From Neoarius graeffei (Eukaryota; Chordata; Actinopteri; Siluriformes; Ariidae), in assembly GCF_027579695.1 (NCBI RefSeq), contig NC_083579.1, forward strand, positions 74,224,371 through 74,288,370: a stretch of DNA of 64,000 nucleotides, read 5' to 3'. The number at the start of each line of letters is the position of its first letter. Within the stretch, counting starts at the first letter, position 1. The position numbers and the translations under genes are program-made. Below are positions 10,588-21,459 of the stretch, piece by piece. The notes beneath the pieces are model-generated. The model did not search any database, had not been told where the DNA came from, and saw nothing but the letters and a program-made list of their open reading frames with translations.

Positions 10588-11124
10588 CCCCTTTTCCACC
10601 AAATCAGTTCCAGGGCTGGTTCAGGGCTGGTGCTGGTTCACAACTCGTTCAACTTGCGAGCCAGCTGAGAACCAGTTTGCTTTTCCATAGCTCGCGGTGC
10701 TAAGGGAAGCCACGTCATTACATCACTGTATACGTCATTACGTCATTGTATACGTCAGTTATGTCGCTACGTTTGCATAAACCTTGGCGCGAATATCGAA
10801 GCAAAAACAACATGGAAGAAGCAGCAGCAGCAACAACAACAATAATAATAATAATGGCTGACTTTGCGTTTGTACAGCTGCTGCTTCTCGTCGCTTAAAA
10901 ATGCCGATCTTTCGCGGTCTTGTTATTGTTGTTGGTCTTAACAACTCCGACCCCCCCACTGACGTAAGCAGTTCTTTCCTCTGGTCCAGCAGAGAGTTGG
11001 TGCTAGCCTGGAACCGTTTTTTCTGGCCCCAGAGCCAGTTCTTTGTCAGTGGAAACAGAAAACCCGGTTCCAAACTAAGCACTGGCCCCGAACCAGCCCT
11101 GGAACTGCTTTGGTGGAAAAGGGG
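10588..11124. mobile_element. MITE with long terminal inverted repeats
   Basis: The left end CCCCTTTTCCACCAAATCAG is mirrored by the right end CTGCTTTGGTGGAAAAGGGG, and the inverted match continues inwards (CAGGGCTGGTTC against GAACCAGCCCTG). The interior has CAG, CAA and AAT triplet runs at 10814-10856. No clean target-site duplication is visible, so the superfamily (Harbinger or hAT) is open. No transposase remains. Confidence 0.8.
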
Positions 11125-11230
11125 CAATGGTTGAGGGTCGGTGATCCAGGAAGCTATCAACTAGCTTCCCTGAATACTCTTGGGTGATTATAGCTCACCA
11201 GAGGGACCCAAACCTTCATCTGGTGGCAAG

Positions 11231-11419
11231 TACACATACACACCTATGGGCAATTTAGAGTAGCCAATCAACCTAATCCACATGTCTTTGGACTGTAGGA
11301 GGAAACCCATGAAGACACAGGGAGAACATGCAAACTCCATACAGAAATTCTATACTGGGCTCAAACCCAGAACCTTCTTGTTGTGAGGTGACAGTGCTAA
11401 CCACTACACCACCGTTTCC
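11231..11419 (-). mobile_element. Diverged SINE fragment, head half
   Basis: Minus-strand head with decayed B box GGTTTGAGCCC and the body motif TCCAAAGACATG. The tail half is lost. More diverged than the other copies, so probably older. Confidence 0.8.
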
Positions 11420-13047
11420 GTCCCTACCGTACAGTATCAAACTTGATATGTCAAACAGTTGTCTAGTTACATTGGTCACGTCCATGTGCATTGGCGCACA
11501 TGCAGCACCATTCAGACTAATTACCATGTACCTGTTCCTGATTAGAGTGCAATCACAGCACATGCAAGGACTCTCGGTGACACACAGACTTTGTGAAGTA
11601 TATGCTCTGTACCCTGCATCTGATGTTACCAAGCCTTGTATTTTGTATCGCTTTTCTGGTTTCGACCCTGTTTGTGTTAATGGACTCTCTCTGATATCCT
11701 GTCTGTGCCTCACTCAACCACTGCCTGTTTTTCGACTCTGCCTTTGTCTATGTTTTGGATCTGTTTGCTCGCATGTTTGCAATAGGCCTTTTCTTGCACT
11801 TACATCCATTGATCGTCCTTACATGACAGAAAATGTTAACTATCCAACAAGCTAGTGGACTAATAAAACTGTTTTAACTCATTTTATATGAAACTGTCAT
11901 AAATATTTTCTGTAAAATGTGTTAGTAAATAATCCCACATTATTTTTAAAAAGAAAATAAAAAATAAACATCAGATAAAAACCCATCTATCTTTTGTAAA
12001 CAAAGATGCAAATTTTGTTGTCTGGCAGTTAAGTGTTTATAAGATACATTGCCTTGCACTTATGATCCAGTTCCCTGTGGTGGTACATGTACATACGGAC
12101 GGATGTCGTATGGTCAAAGCCATCAGAAATCACACTGATGCATTACCATATTCTCTGAAGTATGGGGCTCCGCTCTGCACACTTTGCATTCAGGGAAACT
12201 CCACTATTAAGCAAAATAGAAGCATGTTTCAAAGGCATAAATTTGAGGCACAGAACCTGGATCAAGTGTAGGTTTTGGAAAATATACTGACTCTCATGGT
12301 TCCAACCACTTGCTGTGTATCTACAAAGAGTTTCTGAGGTTGTATCCTCATCAATCCAGCATGAATCTGAGCCTCCTCCACCCTTCAAAGAGGCAGAAAG
12401 GGCCTCTGTCGTATAAACACTTTTATATTACAGAGCAGGAGAAAATGATTCCTCATATACACACATTATAGAGTTTCTGTTGTCCCACTGTTTTTATGGA
12501 TGCTCTGTCATTAATTCTCCAAGCTGGTGTCTTAAATTGCGGGTGGTCAATGTTTCCTAGTGGTGACTTCCCTGGCCACCGTCTTTCATCTAAACCATGA
12601 TGACAGAGCTTTCGGATGGCATGTGTCGAAAAGTCATGGCCTGTCGTCATCCTGTTCAAACAAGGACAGTCTTGCTTAGTGTCCCAGAAGTCTAAATCAT
12701 CGCTGTGAGCTTTCATTGTGCTGCTGAGTGAGTAACATACTCAGCCTGGATGTGTTATTGTGGTATTTCAAAAGAGCCCGTGAAGTGGATGGGCTTCTGC
12801 AGTATGAAATCAGGAGCTTCTGTTGCCAACAGGGAAATGGACATGTGTAAGAAAGTGGACTGTTTTCACAGTATTAAAAGAAAAATATATTTGCATATTA
12901 ATCTTATAATCTTCATCTGATCTTGACGCACAATGTTGATTTGGTAATGAAATTCTGAGCTGATTTACATGTTGGTCTGTTTTCACTTTTGGTGTCTGGT
13001 TTCCTGCTTTACAACTTGGTCAACTACATTGACAGATTGGACTACAT
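11420..13047. other. Unassigned sequence
   Basis: No supported gene, RNA or repeat. The longest ORFs here lack domains and partly lie in the preceding SINE. Confidence 0.5.
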
Positions 13048-13059
13048 ACTGATAGCAGT

Positions 13060-13435
13060 CCATCCATCCATCCATCCATCCATCCATCCATCCATCCATC
13101 TATTATCTGTAACCACTTGTCCTGTGGATGGTGGTGGGCAAGCTGGAGCCTATCCGCTGACTATGGGCGAGAGGCAGGGTACACCCTGGACAAGTCACCA
13201 GATCATCACAGGTCTGACACACACCAACAAACAACCATTCACGGTCAGTTTAGAGCCACCAGTTAACCTAACCTCATGTCTTTGGGGGAAAACGGAGCAC
13301 CTGGAGGAAACCCACGCAGACACGGGGAGAACATGCAAACTCCACACAGAAAGGCCCCTGTCAGCCACTGGACTCGAACCCAGAACCTTCTTGCTGTGAG
13401 GCAACAGTGCTAACCACTACACAACCATGCCGCCC
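13060..13435 (-). mobile_element. tRNA-derived SINE, subfamily B, full length
   Basis: The tail is a (ATGG)n run (CCATCC repeats, 13060-13100, on the + strand) and the body has the subfamily B form. The duplication ACTGATAGCAGT at 13048-13059 is matched by ACTGACAGCAGT at 13436-13447. Part of the body is missing near the TGCATGTCTTTGG motif. Confidence 0.93.
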
Positions 13436-13475
13436 ACTGACAGCAGTGCCAGTGAAAACATCACTTGATTCATCC

Positions 13476-13609
13476 TGGGGAGCAGTTGGGAGTTAGGTGC
13501 CTTGCTGCCTTGCTCAAGGGCACTTCAACCATTCCTGCTGGTCCAGGGAATTAAACCAGCAACCTTTTGGTCCCAAAGCTGCTTCTCTAACCATTAGGCC
13601 ATGGCTTCC
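13476..13609 (-). mobile_element. Second tRNA-derived SINE family, copy 2
   Basis: Same head as the copy at 4601 (GGAAGCCATGGCCTAATGG) and the body motif CCTGGACCAGCAGGAATGG. The 3' tail with CTGCTAAATG is absent. Confidence 0.85.
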
Positions 13610-14426
13610 GAAGCTTCATCCTTCATTCTAATACTACCGTCAATGCCATTGTGCTTGTCATTTCATAAATCGCGAACTAGCCAAGCCATCAAAACCTCTG
13701 TCCTAGTTCACCACAACTGCATTGCATTCTAATACTTTCCGTCCAACGTTTGCGGTCTCCAGTCTATCTAGATTGGATTTGCTCGTTCGTGTAATGTTGA
13801 CATCACTGAAAAATTATGAATGAGAAAAGAAGCGTTTGGTCTTTTTTTTTTTTTTTTTAAGAAGCTCACAGAGACCTGATCATTATCTCTGATGTTTGAA
13901 ATGTTTGAAATTTTTTTCTTATCATAAATGGCATTGTAACTGAACCAATAATGTCCTCCTGAGACGTCAGAGCATCAGACAACTGCTGATTTCTCATGAG
14001 AGAAAACAAACAATACCTAGCAACAAATTGGCACCGTAATCACTACATGCATCACAAAATATTTCAATCGAAACTTGTTTTACTTGGACGTGTTTCAGGA
14101 TGGAGTTTAAATTGAAGTCACAATCCAAATGTGAATATCGGTGTGAATCTACAGTAAACTGTACTGTATTTTACGAAAATCTTTAGATGATTGAATTAAA
14201 TCACAAGCTGTGTCAAATTTATATTCTATGCCCAACAAGTGAGTTGACATGACTTGACTTTTATTCAATACACGTAGAAGCTGAGGCACCAGAATAGCTA
14301 ATACTGGATAGACTGCATTCAGATTACATTGTCTCATCAAAGTTATTATAACTGGAGTTTCACTGTTGATGTAAAACCCTACTGAGAAAACAGTCCTTCT
14401 CCTTAGATTGTATATTCAATTTCATA
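13610..14426. other. Unassigned sequence
   Basis: AT-rich, with a T run at 13842-13858. No supported feature. Confidence 0.5.
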
Positions 14427-14811
14427 TACAGTACTGTGCAAAAGTCTGAGGCACATGTAAAGAAATGCTGTCGACCAAAAATGGCTTAAAAAGAATGAAA
14501 TGTTTCAACATTAAAAAAAAAATACTATAAACAGTAATAAGTAAATCATAATAAATGAAACAAACTGAATATTTGGTGTGAGACGACCCTTTGCTTTAAA
14601 AAAAAAAGTAGTCTGACGTACAATGAGTGCAGTTTGATAAGAAAATGAGCTGGAGGTTTTACTGAGCATCTTGCAGAACCAACCACAGTGATACAGTCTG
14701 GACACTTTGACTGTCACACTCACGTCTTCATTTTGCATCAAAACCCAGTAGCCTTCATTACTGTATGTTTTCTTTCTTAATCTGAAAAGAAAGTGCTCTC
14801 TTAAGTAATGT

Positions 14812-15256
14812 TAAGTATAAAATCCTACTACTCACCTTCAAAGCCCTCCATAACCTTGCTCCTTCTTGCATCCGTGACTTTCTGACCCCTTACACTCCAT
14901 CCTGCTCTCTCAGATCCTCTAGCCATAATCTCCTTGCTGTTCCCTGCATCAGACTCTCTACCCTGGGTGGCAGGTCCTTCAGCGCCATGGGTCCCAAGCT
15001 CTGGAATTCTCTCCCTCAACCCCTCCGTGACCGCTCTTCCCTTCCTTTTTTTCAAATCTCATCTCAAAACCTTTCTGCTTCATGAACACTTCTCCTCCTC
15101 CACCACTGCATAAACTTACCACTCTTTAGCAACTGTTTTTGGGTTTTGTTTTTTTTTTTTTTGGGGGGGGGGGGGGGGGGGTCTGTTTTCTTTAACCTAT
15201 GTAAAGTGACCTTGAGTTTGAGAAAGGCGCTATATAAATGCAACTTATTATTATAA
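14812..15256 (+). mobile_element. LINE 3' end with reverse-transcriptase C-terminus
   Basis: The frame from about 14815 reads KYKILLLTFKALHNLAPSC, then LTPYTPS and FSAMGPKLWNSLPQPLRDRS, and stops near 15083. These are hallmarks of the C-terminal region of L2/CR1-type LINE polyproteins in fish. A shift after the T run near 15048 alters the last residues. The 3' end GAAAGGCGCTATATAAATGC with a TTATTA tail is typical of this type. A run of G occupies about 15162-15181. 5' truncated and dead. Confidence 0.85.
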
Positions 15257-15305
15257 TATGCTGCTCAGATACAAAAATTTTTTTTCTGTAACATTTAATT
15301 TTGTC

Positions 15306-15635
15306 TCATCTCACTTCATCTCATTATCTCTAGCCGCTTTATCCTGTTCTACAGGGTCGCAGGCAAGCTGGAGCCTATCCCAGCTGACTACGGGTGAAAG
15401 GCGGGGTACACCCTGGACAAGTCGCCAGGTCATCACAGGGCTGACACATAGACAACCATTCACACTCACGGTCAATTTAGAGTCACCAGTTAACCTAACC
15501 CGGAGGAAACCCACGTGGACACGGGGAGAACATGCAAACTCCGCACAGAAAGGCCCTCGCCGGCCACGGGGCTCGAACCCGGACCTTCTTGCTGTGAGGC
15601 GACAGCGCTAACCACTACACCACCGTGCCGCCCTA
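15306..15635 (-). mobile_element. tRNA-derived SINE, subfamily A, with internal deletion
   Basis: ATGAG tail at 15306 and intact head at 15635. About 35 bp around the TCCAAAGACATGCAGG motif and the following region are missing. No clear target-site duplication. Confidence 0.92.
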
Positions 15636-15723
15636 AAGTAGAAGTCATAAAATAGAAATCTATCACAAAGTTTGTATGAAAAAAATATATATAGGGTGCC
15701 TAAGATTTTTGCGCAGGCCTGTA

Positions 15724-16145
15724 TGTCACTATAATTTGGATGATAAGCTACTGAATAAATGTTCACGTCATCTAAAGATGAGTTTTTTGGTGCTTTACCG
15801 ATATAATGGTCTCAATGTATACAAATATAGCGAAAGCGATTTGTGGCATGTGCACCAAATGGCCAAAAGTTTATGATACATACCATTTCCTTTTATAGCA
15901 GTGCTTCTCCTGAAGGACTTCTGGGTTGTGCTGTGAAATGGACATTAGATCAGGCCCTCCCATGCAGATGGCTCAGACTCTCTCATGTTCAATCACAAGA
16001 ATGCAATGCAAACCACCTGTACAAATATTCTTCTGGCAGCCTGTATTCTTCTTTTGTGTTTGGTTGCACATAGCTCTCCAAGTGTATTAGCAGACCGACA
16101 TTGTACGTTTCTGATCCAATACGCAGGAGAGCAGTAGAATTTATT

Positions 16146-16148
<3 letters not shown>
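15724..16148. other. Unassigned sequence
   Basis: No supported feature. Confidence 0.5.

Positions 16149-16213
<65 letters not shown>
16149..16213 (+). repeat. (GT)n microsatellite
   Basis: About 32 uninterrupted GT dinucleotides. Confidence 0.98.
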
Positions 16214-16214
<1 letters not shown>

Positions 16215-16429
16215 TCTCTCTATTCAAACACTTTCATTGGAAAGGAAAAAGCCTGAAAACATTTCGATTCATAATTATGGTCTCAAACTTTGACTAGACA
16301 GCCGCCACCAAACATTTTTGCTTTGAGTAAAATTAGTTTCTGAGACATCTGTTTAAACCACATGTCAGCTTTCTGAAGGAGGATGGAGTTTAAAAATGAA
16401 ATGAACCTGATATGCAGCAAACACTTTTA

Positions 16430-16600
16430 ATTTTGTGGGGTTTGGAGCGAGTCGGAGTGTTTCACCCAGCTGCACGTCTGATTTAGCAGGGATGGGTGGC
16501 ATACTCCCTGCCACTCAGCTTTGGCAGGCGGCTTTGGAGATCCTGGAGCGTTCAGCCCAGTGCTAGTGCATATAAATAGAGCTGCTTCGGTTAGCAAGCC
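16430..16600 (+). promoter_or_regulatory. Candidate TATA-box promoter
   Basis: A consensus TATA box (TATAAATAG, 16571-16579) sits in a GC-richer, repeat-free stretch, with a predicted start of transcription near 16601-16605. About 70 bp further is an ATG and a splice donor. The upstream 140 bp contain no recognised transposon. This combination is what a tissue-specific promoter looks like, but it is unproven. Confidence 0.4.
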
Positions 16601-16669
16601 AACAGACAGCGGCAGCTTTCTGTCTGTGCCTCAAACTTAAAGACGGAGTGATGAAATACAGGGAGAGAT
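16601..16669 (+). other. Candidate first exon with short coding start
   Basis: Downstream of the TATA box, ATGAAATACAGGGAGAGAT (16651-16669) is followed at once by GTGAGTAA, a near-perfect 5' splice site. The exon would encode M-K-Y-R-E-R and one further base. Too short to identify. It could be an alternative first exon of the gene starting at 29.6 kb, a separate gene, or chance. Confidence 0.3.
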
Positions 16670-16769
16670 GTGAGTAACTGAGCAGAGAAATTAGAACAGA
16701 AAAATATACAGAATTCGGAGAATTACATAACGTTTACCAAAATAAGTAAGAGACATTGTAGAGCAGCGT

Positions 16770-17466
16770 TGAAGTCAAGTCACTAAATCTCGAGTCCGAG
16801 TCCAGTCTCAAGTCCCCAGTGATCAAGTCCGAATCAAGTACAAGTCATTAAAGAAAATTTCGAGTCGAGTCCACTATTGATCCGAGTTGAGTCTGACCCA
16901 AGCCCCGCCCACTATCAACAGGGCAAATAACATGAGAGAGAGTTAGCACTAGCTAGTTCATCGCTCAGCAAGCAAGCCCCGCCCACTATCAACAGAGCAA
17001 TGAACATAGCGTGTCACTTCCTTCTCTGGGTGGAGTCTTGCCAAATGATGATTGAAGTTCGAGGTTTTCCCCGTCGTCTCCTCGATAGTTCTTCTACATA
17101 TGGAACACACAGCAGTGCATTTTTTCCCACTGCACGAGAAGTCTGTATAAGCAAACTGGACAATCCTAGCGGCGTTCTCTCCAGGCATTTTAGCACCAAT
17201 AACGTTAGTTTGTTCCTGAACATGACATATGAACAGGTGAATGTGCGTTCTCTTGCACAAAATTAGTATAAAAATGAATGTAGATATAAATCTCTTATGC
17301 CAAATTATTATGGCATGTTACAAAAAATAAAGAAAAAATCAGAGTCCTCGTCTCCAATTTATGAGTCTAAGTTCAAGTCCAAGTTATCAGTGCTCAAGTC
17401 CAGGTCAAGTTACGAGTCCTTAAAATTAGGGCATGAGTCAGACTTGAGTCCGAATCCTGGACTCAG
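16770..17466 (-). mobile_element. hAT-like relic encoding a BED zinc finger
   Basis: Both ends are rich in AAGTCC/GAGTCC subterminal motifs, as in a fish hAT family. On the minus strand the frame starting at about 17188 (MPGENAARIVQF) encodes a BED-type zinc finger: CSIC gives the first Cys pair and HHLARLHP the His ligands, about 20 residues apart. A stop follows near 16958 and no transposase body follows. Outer borders are approximate and no 8-bp duplication was resolved. Confidence 0.7.
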
Positions 17467-17580
17467 GTACTATAAGCCTGTTGTAGAATTAAAAATTTGA
17501 AAGGATAGCAAACAAAATAGAAATATTCTCTGACAGTCACAACCCTACAACTTTTAATATGTATGGTCTGATTTTTCTGA

Positions 17581-17962
17581 GGCGGCACGGTGGTGTAGTG
17601 GTTAGCGCTGTCGCCTTACAGCAAGAAGGTCCTGGGTTCGAGCCCCGGGGCCGGCGAGGGCCTTTCTGTGTGGAGTTTGCATGTTCTCCCCGTGTCCGCG
17701 TGGGTTTCCTCCGAGTGCTCCGGTTTCCCCCACAGTCCAAAGACATGCAGGTTAGGTTAACTGGTGATTCTAAATTGAGCGTAGGTGTGAATGTGAGTGT
17801 GAATGGTTGTCTGTGTCTATGTGTCAGCCCTGTGATGACCTGGCGACTTGTCCAGGGTGTACCCCGCCTTTCACCCGTAGTCAGCTGGGATAGGCTCCAG
17901 CTTGCCTGCGACCCTGTAGAAGGATAAAGCGGCTAGAGATAATGAATGAATGAATGAATGAA
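17581..17962 (+). mobile_element. tRNA-derived SINE, full length, AATG tail
   Basis: Intact head with A and B boxes (GGTTCGAGCCC). The tail is (AATG)n rather than ATGAG. Perfect 12-bp duplication TGATTTTTCTGA at 17569-17580 and 17963-17974. Confidence 0.95.
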
Positions 17963-17996
17963 TGATTTTTCTGAATGTGTTAATCAATAGAATAAG

Positions 17997-18484
17997 TGTC
18001 ATGCTCCACCCCGGACATCCACTCTGGAGATTACGGATCTCTCACGCCAGCGCCAATCCAGATCCGGGACAGGAATTCCATCTCACCTATATTCACTTCC
18101 TGGTTTTCACCTCTGCCTATAAATACACAGTTCTCAGACTCTGACTTTGCCAGAATGTCGTTTTGCTATTCTAGCTGTTTCTGTGCCGCTATTGCGTTTC
18201 ATGGTTTATTTGCTCAAGCTATTTTTCTTGTTCATGTTTTTTTGCACGAAGGTTTTTTTTTCTTGTTTATGGTTTTTTGCTCTAGCGCTTTTGTCCTTGC
18301 CTGTCTCGTGTTTTTGTCAAGTTTGTCTCTTTTTACCTGGACTATTTTTGCCATTTGTTTTTGTCCCGTTTGTTTACCTTTTTGCCACACCCTTTTCCCT
18401 GGATTAAATCACTTTATTTATTGGATTACTGTCTGGGTTCTGCTTGTGGCTCCTTATCTTGCCACGCTTCCACCACCCCTAACA
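17997..18484 (+). mobile_element. Solo LTR of an LTR retrotransposon
   Basis: 488 bp beginning TGTCATGCTCC and ending CCCCTAACA, so TG...CA as in LTRs. It is flanked by the 5-bp duplication ATAAG (17992-17996 and 18485-18489). A TATA-like CTATAAATAC lies near 18116 and a polyadenylation-type GGATTAAATC near 18402, which gives the + orientation. No internal retroviral-type genes remain, which fits recombination between two LTRs. Family not assigned. The ORFs inside are chance. Confidence 0.85.
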
Positions 18485-18674
18485 ATAAGAAGCTACAAAA
18501 TTAAGGAGAACTGGGAAATGAAAGTGGATAATAGAAGAGAAATCAGGGAAAATAAACCACACCAAAGGTTCTGAATATGAAGCTTGCTAGACCATCAAAA
18601 TTAATTCCAGAGTCATCATAAAATACACAAACACGAGACTCAAATCCTCAGGATAGGCACACAACGGTCACACC

Positions 18675-19433
18675 CAGTCACACTAGGAGGAGAGGATCCT
18701 AAAGAAGTTGATAGCTTCACTGACTTAGGGAGTGTGATCAGCAAGAAAGGTGGCACAGAGAAGGACATTGCAGCAAGAATCATAAAAGCTTGTGCAGCCT
18801 TCATAGCCCTCAAGAACATCTGGAGGTCTAAAAAGATTAGAAGGAGGACTAGGATCAGAGTGTTTCATTCAAATGTGAAAACTGTGCTGCTGTATGGGTC
18901 CAAGACATGTCGAACCACAAAAAAAGTGCCATGGAAAAGGCTATCCATCCATCCATTATCTGTAGCTGCTTTATCCTGTTCTACAGGGTCGCAGGCAAGC
19001 TGGAGTCTATCCCAGCTGACTATGGGCGAGAGGTGGGGCACACCCTGGACAAGTCGCCAGGTTGGAAAAGGTTATATATACCTATATCAGTAAATATCTC
19101 CGAAGGATACTGAACATCTACTGGCCACAGAAGATCAGCAATGCTGTATTATGGGATAGGACAGGACAAGAGCCAGTGGAGAGAGACATCTGGCAAAGGA
19201 AATGGAGATGGCTGGGAGACACCCTGAGGAAGCCTCCAAACATCACCAGGAGGACCCTAACATGGATTCCCGAGGAAATGAGGAAGACCAGGGAACAGCT
19301 GGTGCAGGGTCCTAGAGGCGGAGGTGACAAAAACAGGGCACAGCTGGAAGGAACTGGAGAATATCACCCAAGACCAGGACAAATGGAGAGTGGTCATTGA
19401 TGGCCTATGCTCCACCAGGGGCTATGGGCCTAA
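18675..19433 (+). mobile_element. LINE reverse-transcriptase C-terminal relic, split
   Basis: Frames at 18690-18943 and 19076-19400 together show VDSFTDLGSVISKKGG, then VLLYGSKTC, and after the interruption YLRRILNIYWPQKISNA and WRWLGDTLRKP. This is the C-terminal region of a fish non-LTR polyprotein. The copy ends near 19433 without a clear tail and has stops. A SINE fragment (18944-19062) splits it. Confidence 0.8.
18944..19062 (-). mobile_element. 5'-truncated SINE, subfamily B, with duplication
   Basis: Only the last 119 bp (CCATCC tail through ACTTGTCCAGG) are present. It is flanked by TGGAAAAGGCTAT (about 18932-18944) and TGGAAAAGGTTAT (19063-19075). The duplication shows it arrived already truncated, as expected from incomplete reverse transcription. 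Confidence 0.85.
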
Positions 19434-19445
19434 GTAAGAAGTCTT

Positions 19446-19778
19446 CTATCCATAACCACTTATCCTGTGCTGGAGCCTATCCCAACTGACTATGGGTGAG
19501 AGACAGGGTACACCCTGGACAAGTCATCAGGTCATTGCAGGGCTGACGCATAGAGACAAACAACCATTCACACCTACAGTCAATTTAGAGCCACCAATTA
19601 GCCTAACCTGCATGTCTTTGGACTGTGGGGGAAACCAGAGCACCCAGAAGAAATCCGCACAAACACAGGGAGAACATGTCAACTCCAAACAGAAAGGCCC
19701 CTGTCAGCCCCCGGGCTCGAACCCAGAACCTTCTTGCTGTGAGGCGCCCGTGCTAACCACTACACCACCGTGCCATCT
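19446..19778 (-). mobile_element. tRNA-derived SINE, subfamily B, near full length
   Basis: It abuts the LINE relic. Duplication GTAAGAAGTCTT (19434-19445) against GTAAGAACTCTT (19779-19790). The head is slightly changed (ATGGCACGG). Confidence 0.92.
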
Positions 19779-19790
19779 GTAAGAACTCTT

Positions 19791-20209
19791 GCATCTGGGA
19801 AATTATTCATTTTTTTAAACAAAAAATTGAAGAAAACCTTTTACAGAGTCAGTAAACATTATGGTTTGTCATGCAAGGAGTGATTGTAGTAAAAAAAAAA
19901 TAAAGTTACACTTTATGAAAGAGAATTTGTGATCAAAATATCTTTTGTAGCTTGGAAACATTTAGAGATGCAATCTGGCTTTGAACTTTTTTCTTCTTTT
20001 TTTTTCTGCCAACCTGCAGAGCCAGAGATAAAATCCAAATATGAAAGAAGGTAGAGGAAGTACACAGTCTGATGTGATAAGGGTAAGAAGCCGCGCCTTT
20101 CTTTGAATACAAGATTAAATCAAAAACCTTTGAAGGTTCTTCTGGAGGAATTGTGTAGATCGTAAGTAAAATCCCTGAAGGAACGCGTAAACCTGAATGT
20201 ACTGTATAT
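19791..20209. other. Unassigned sequence
   Basis: No supported feature. Confidence 0.5.
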
Positions 20210-20305
20210 GTTACAGGTCAGAATTGCAGATCAGGTGGAATTTTTCAACCTAGGTTAGAATTTTTAACCCGGTTCATAATTTGCTACTTGTATCAGGGAG
20301 ACTTA

Positions 20306-21036
20306 CACTACGTTCACACTGCAAGGCTTAATGCTCAATTTCCGATTTTTTTGTGAAATCCGATTTTTTTTGTGAGGTCGTTCACATTAACAAATATATG
20401 CGACTTGTATGTGATCCTCAGTATGAACGAAAAGCGACCTAAAAGTGTTCCGCATGCGCATTGCAGGATACGACGACGTCACACGCAGTGAGCATGGCCA
20501 GTGTTTACGGAAGTAACCTAAAGTTTCCTGTGTATGACAGTAGCCAGCATGGAGTACCTGGCGATGATGCAGTTGTTGTTGCGACGGAGCCAGAACATGC
20601 ACAATAGCCTGATGTTAAGGAGGAGGTTGAGAAGGAAGAGGGCAAGGGGTTTGGCTCAGGCGTTCTGCGGGGTAGTGACTGCAACCTCCGTTCAAAGGAA
20701 CGTGTGGGTGCGGAGTCGCAGCCAGGAATGGTGGGATGTAGATGTGCTTCGCTCCTTCACCGACACCGAGTTCATTAACAACTTAACAATAGTGACGTTT
20801 GTGGCTTGTTGATGACGTGTAAGTCGGATGAATGCGACCTGGCGGTTCAGAATGAAGTCGCATATGAAAAGATCGGATAGGAATCGGAATTAGGACCACA
20901 TATCCAAACGGCCTGGGTCGGATTTGAAAAAATCGGATCTGTGTCGTTCATATTGTCAATAAAAGATCGGATACAGGTCACATATGGGCGAAAAAATCGG
21001 ATTTGAGTCACTTCAGCCTGCAGTGTGAACGTAGTG
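20306..21036 (+). mobile_element. PIF/Harbinger element, internally deleted, copy 1
   Basis: Ends CACTACGTTCACACTGCA and TGCAGTGTGAACGTAGTG are perfect inverted repeats. They are flanked by TTA at 20303-20305 and 21037-21039, the TWA duplication diagnostic of the superfamily. The + frame from 20534 encodes VWVRSRSQEWWDVDVL and SFTDTEFINN, the N-terminal region of a HARBI1-like transposase, then a stop after about 90 residues. The nuclease core is gone, so it can move only with help from elsewhere. Confidence 0.92.
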
Positions 21037-21152
21037 TTAATCAATCTATCTAGGGTTAGGATTTAAGAAGACTTTGTATTTTCAACTACTTGGTGATGTA
21101 ATAAGACTGGACTCATTAATAAATTCAAAATATATTATCACTCCTTCTGTTG

Positions 21153-21199
21153 TAGCTGGTCTAGTGGTTAAGGTGTTAAGTTTGAATCCCAGTTAAATA
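21153..21199 (+). other. Short tRNA-like relic
   Basis: TGGTCTAGTGGTTAAGG resembles an A box and GTTTGAATCCC a B box, but they are too close together for a tRNA. Probably a decayed SINE head. Confidence 0.4.
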
Positions 21200-21459
21200 T
21201 GAAAAAAGTTTTTTTTTTAATGCTAATTAGGTAGATAGGAATAGATAGGCAGACAGACAAGAGGAAATACTAGGTAGGCATAGACAGAGGGGAAGTAGAT
21301 GGATGAAAGAGAGACAAAACAAATGATGGAAAATTCCCTTTAAGAACCTTAGATAATCCAAAATTTTACCTAGGTTGGAAATTATGAACTAGGTTAAAAA
21401 TTTTAACCCAGGTCAAAAAAACAAACAAACACCTAGGTTGAATTTTTTGGCCTGTAACA

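Larger units (their letters stand above)
14427..15723. mobile_element. Tc1-like element with two later insertions
   Basis: The left end ACAGTACTGTGCAAAAGTCT and right end GGGTGCCTAAGATTTTTGCG with GCCTGTA are the inverted ends of a known vertebrate Tc1-like family. The interior contains a LINE 3' end (14812-15256) and a SINE (15306-15635), so the element is the oldest layer. No intact transposase frame. Confidence 0.75.
20210..21459. mobile_element. MITE hosting a Harbinger insertion
   Basis: The left end GTTACAGGTCAGAATT is mirrored by the right end AATTTTTTGGCCTGTAAC, and AACCTAGGTT-type motifs recur inside each end. Without the nested Harbinger (20306-21036) the host is about 520 bp. Superfamily unknown. 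Confidence 0.6.

Noticed and set aside
10759..11160. A protein with a leucine-rich run
   Set aside because: The run is the CAG/CAA/AAT triplet tract inside a MITE read on the other strand.
17581..17650. Functional tRNA genes suggested by A and B boxes
   Set aside because: The boxes belong to SINE heads: the cloverleaf is imperfect, the copies continue into the SINE body, and target-site duplications surround the whole element.
17996..18574. 192-codon hydrophobic ORF as a membrane protein
   Set aside because: It lies in the solo LTR; its phenylalanine/leucine richness comes from T-rich LTR sequence.
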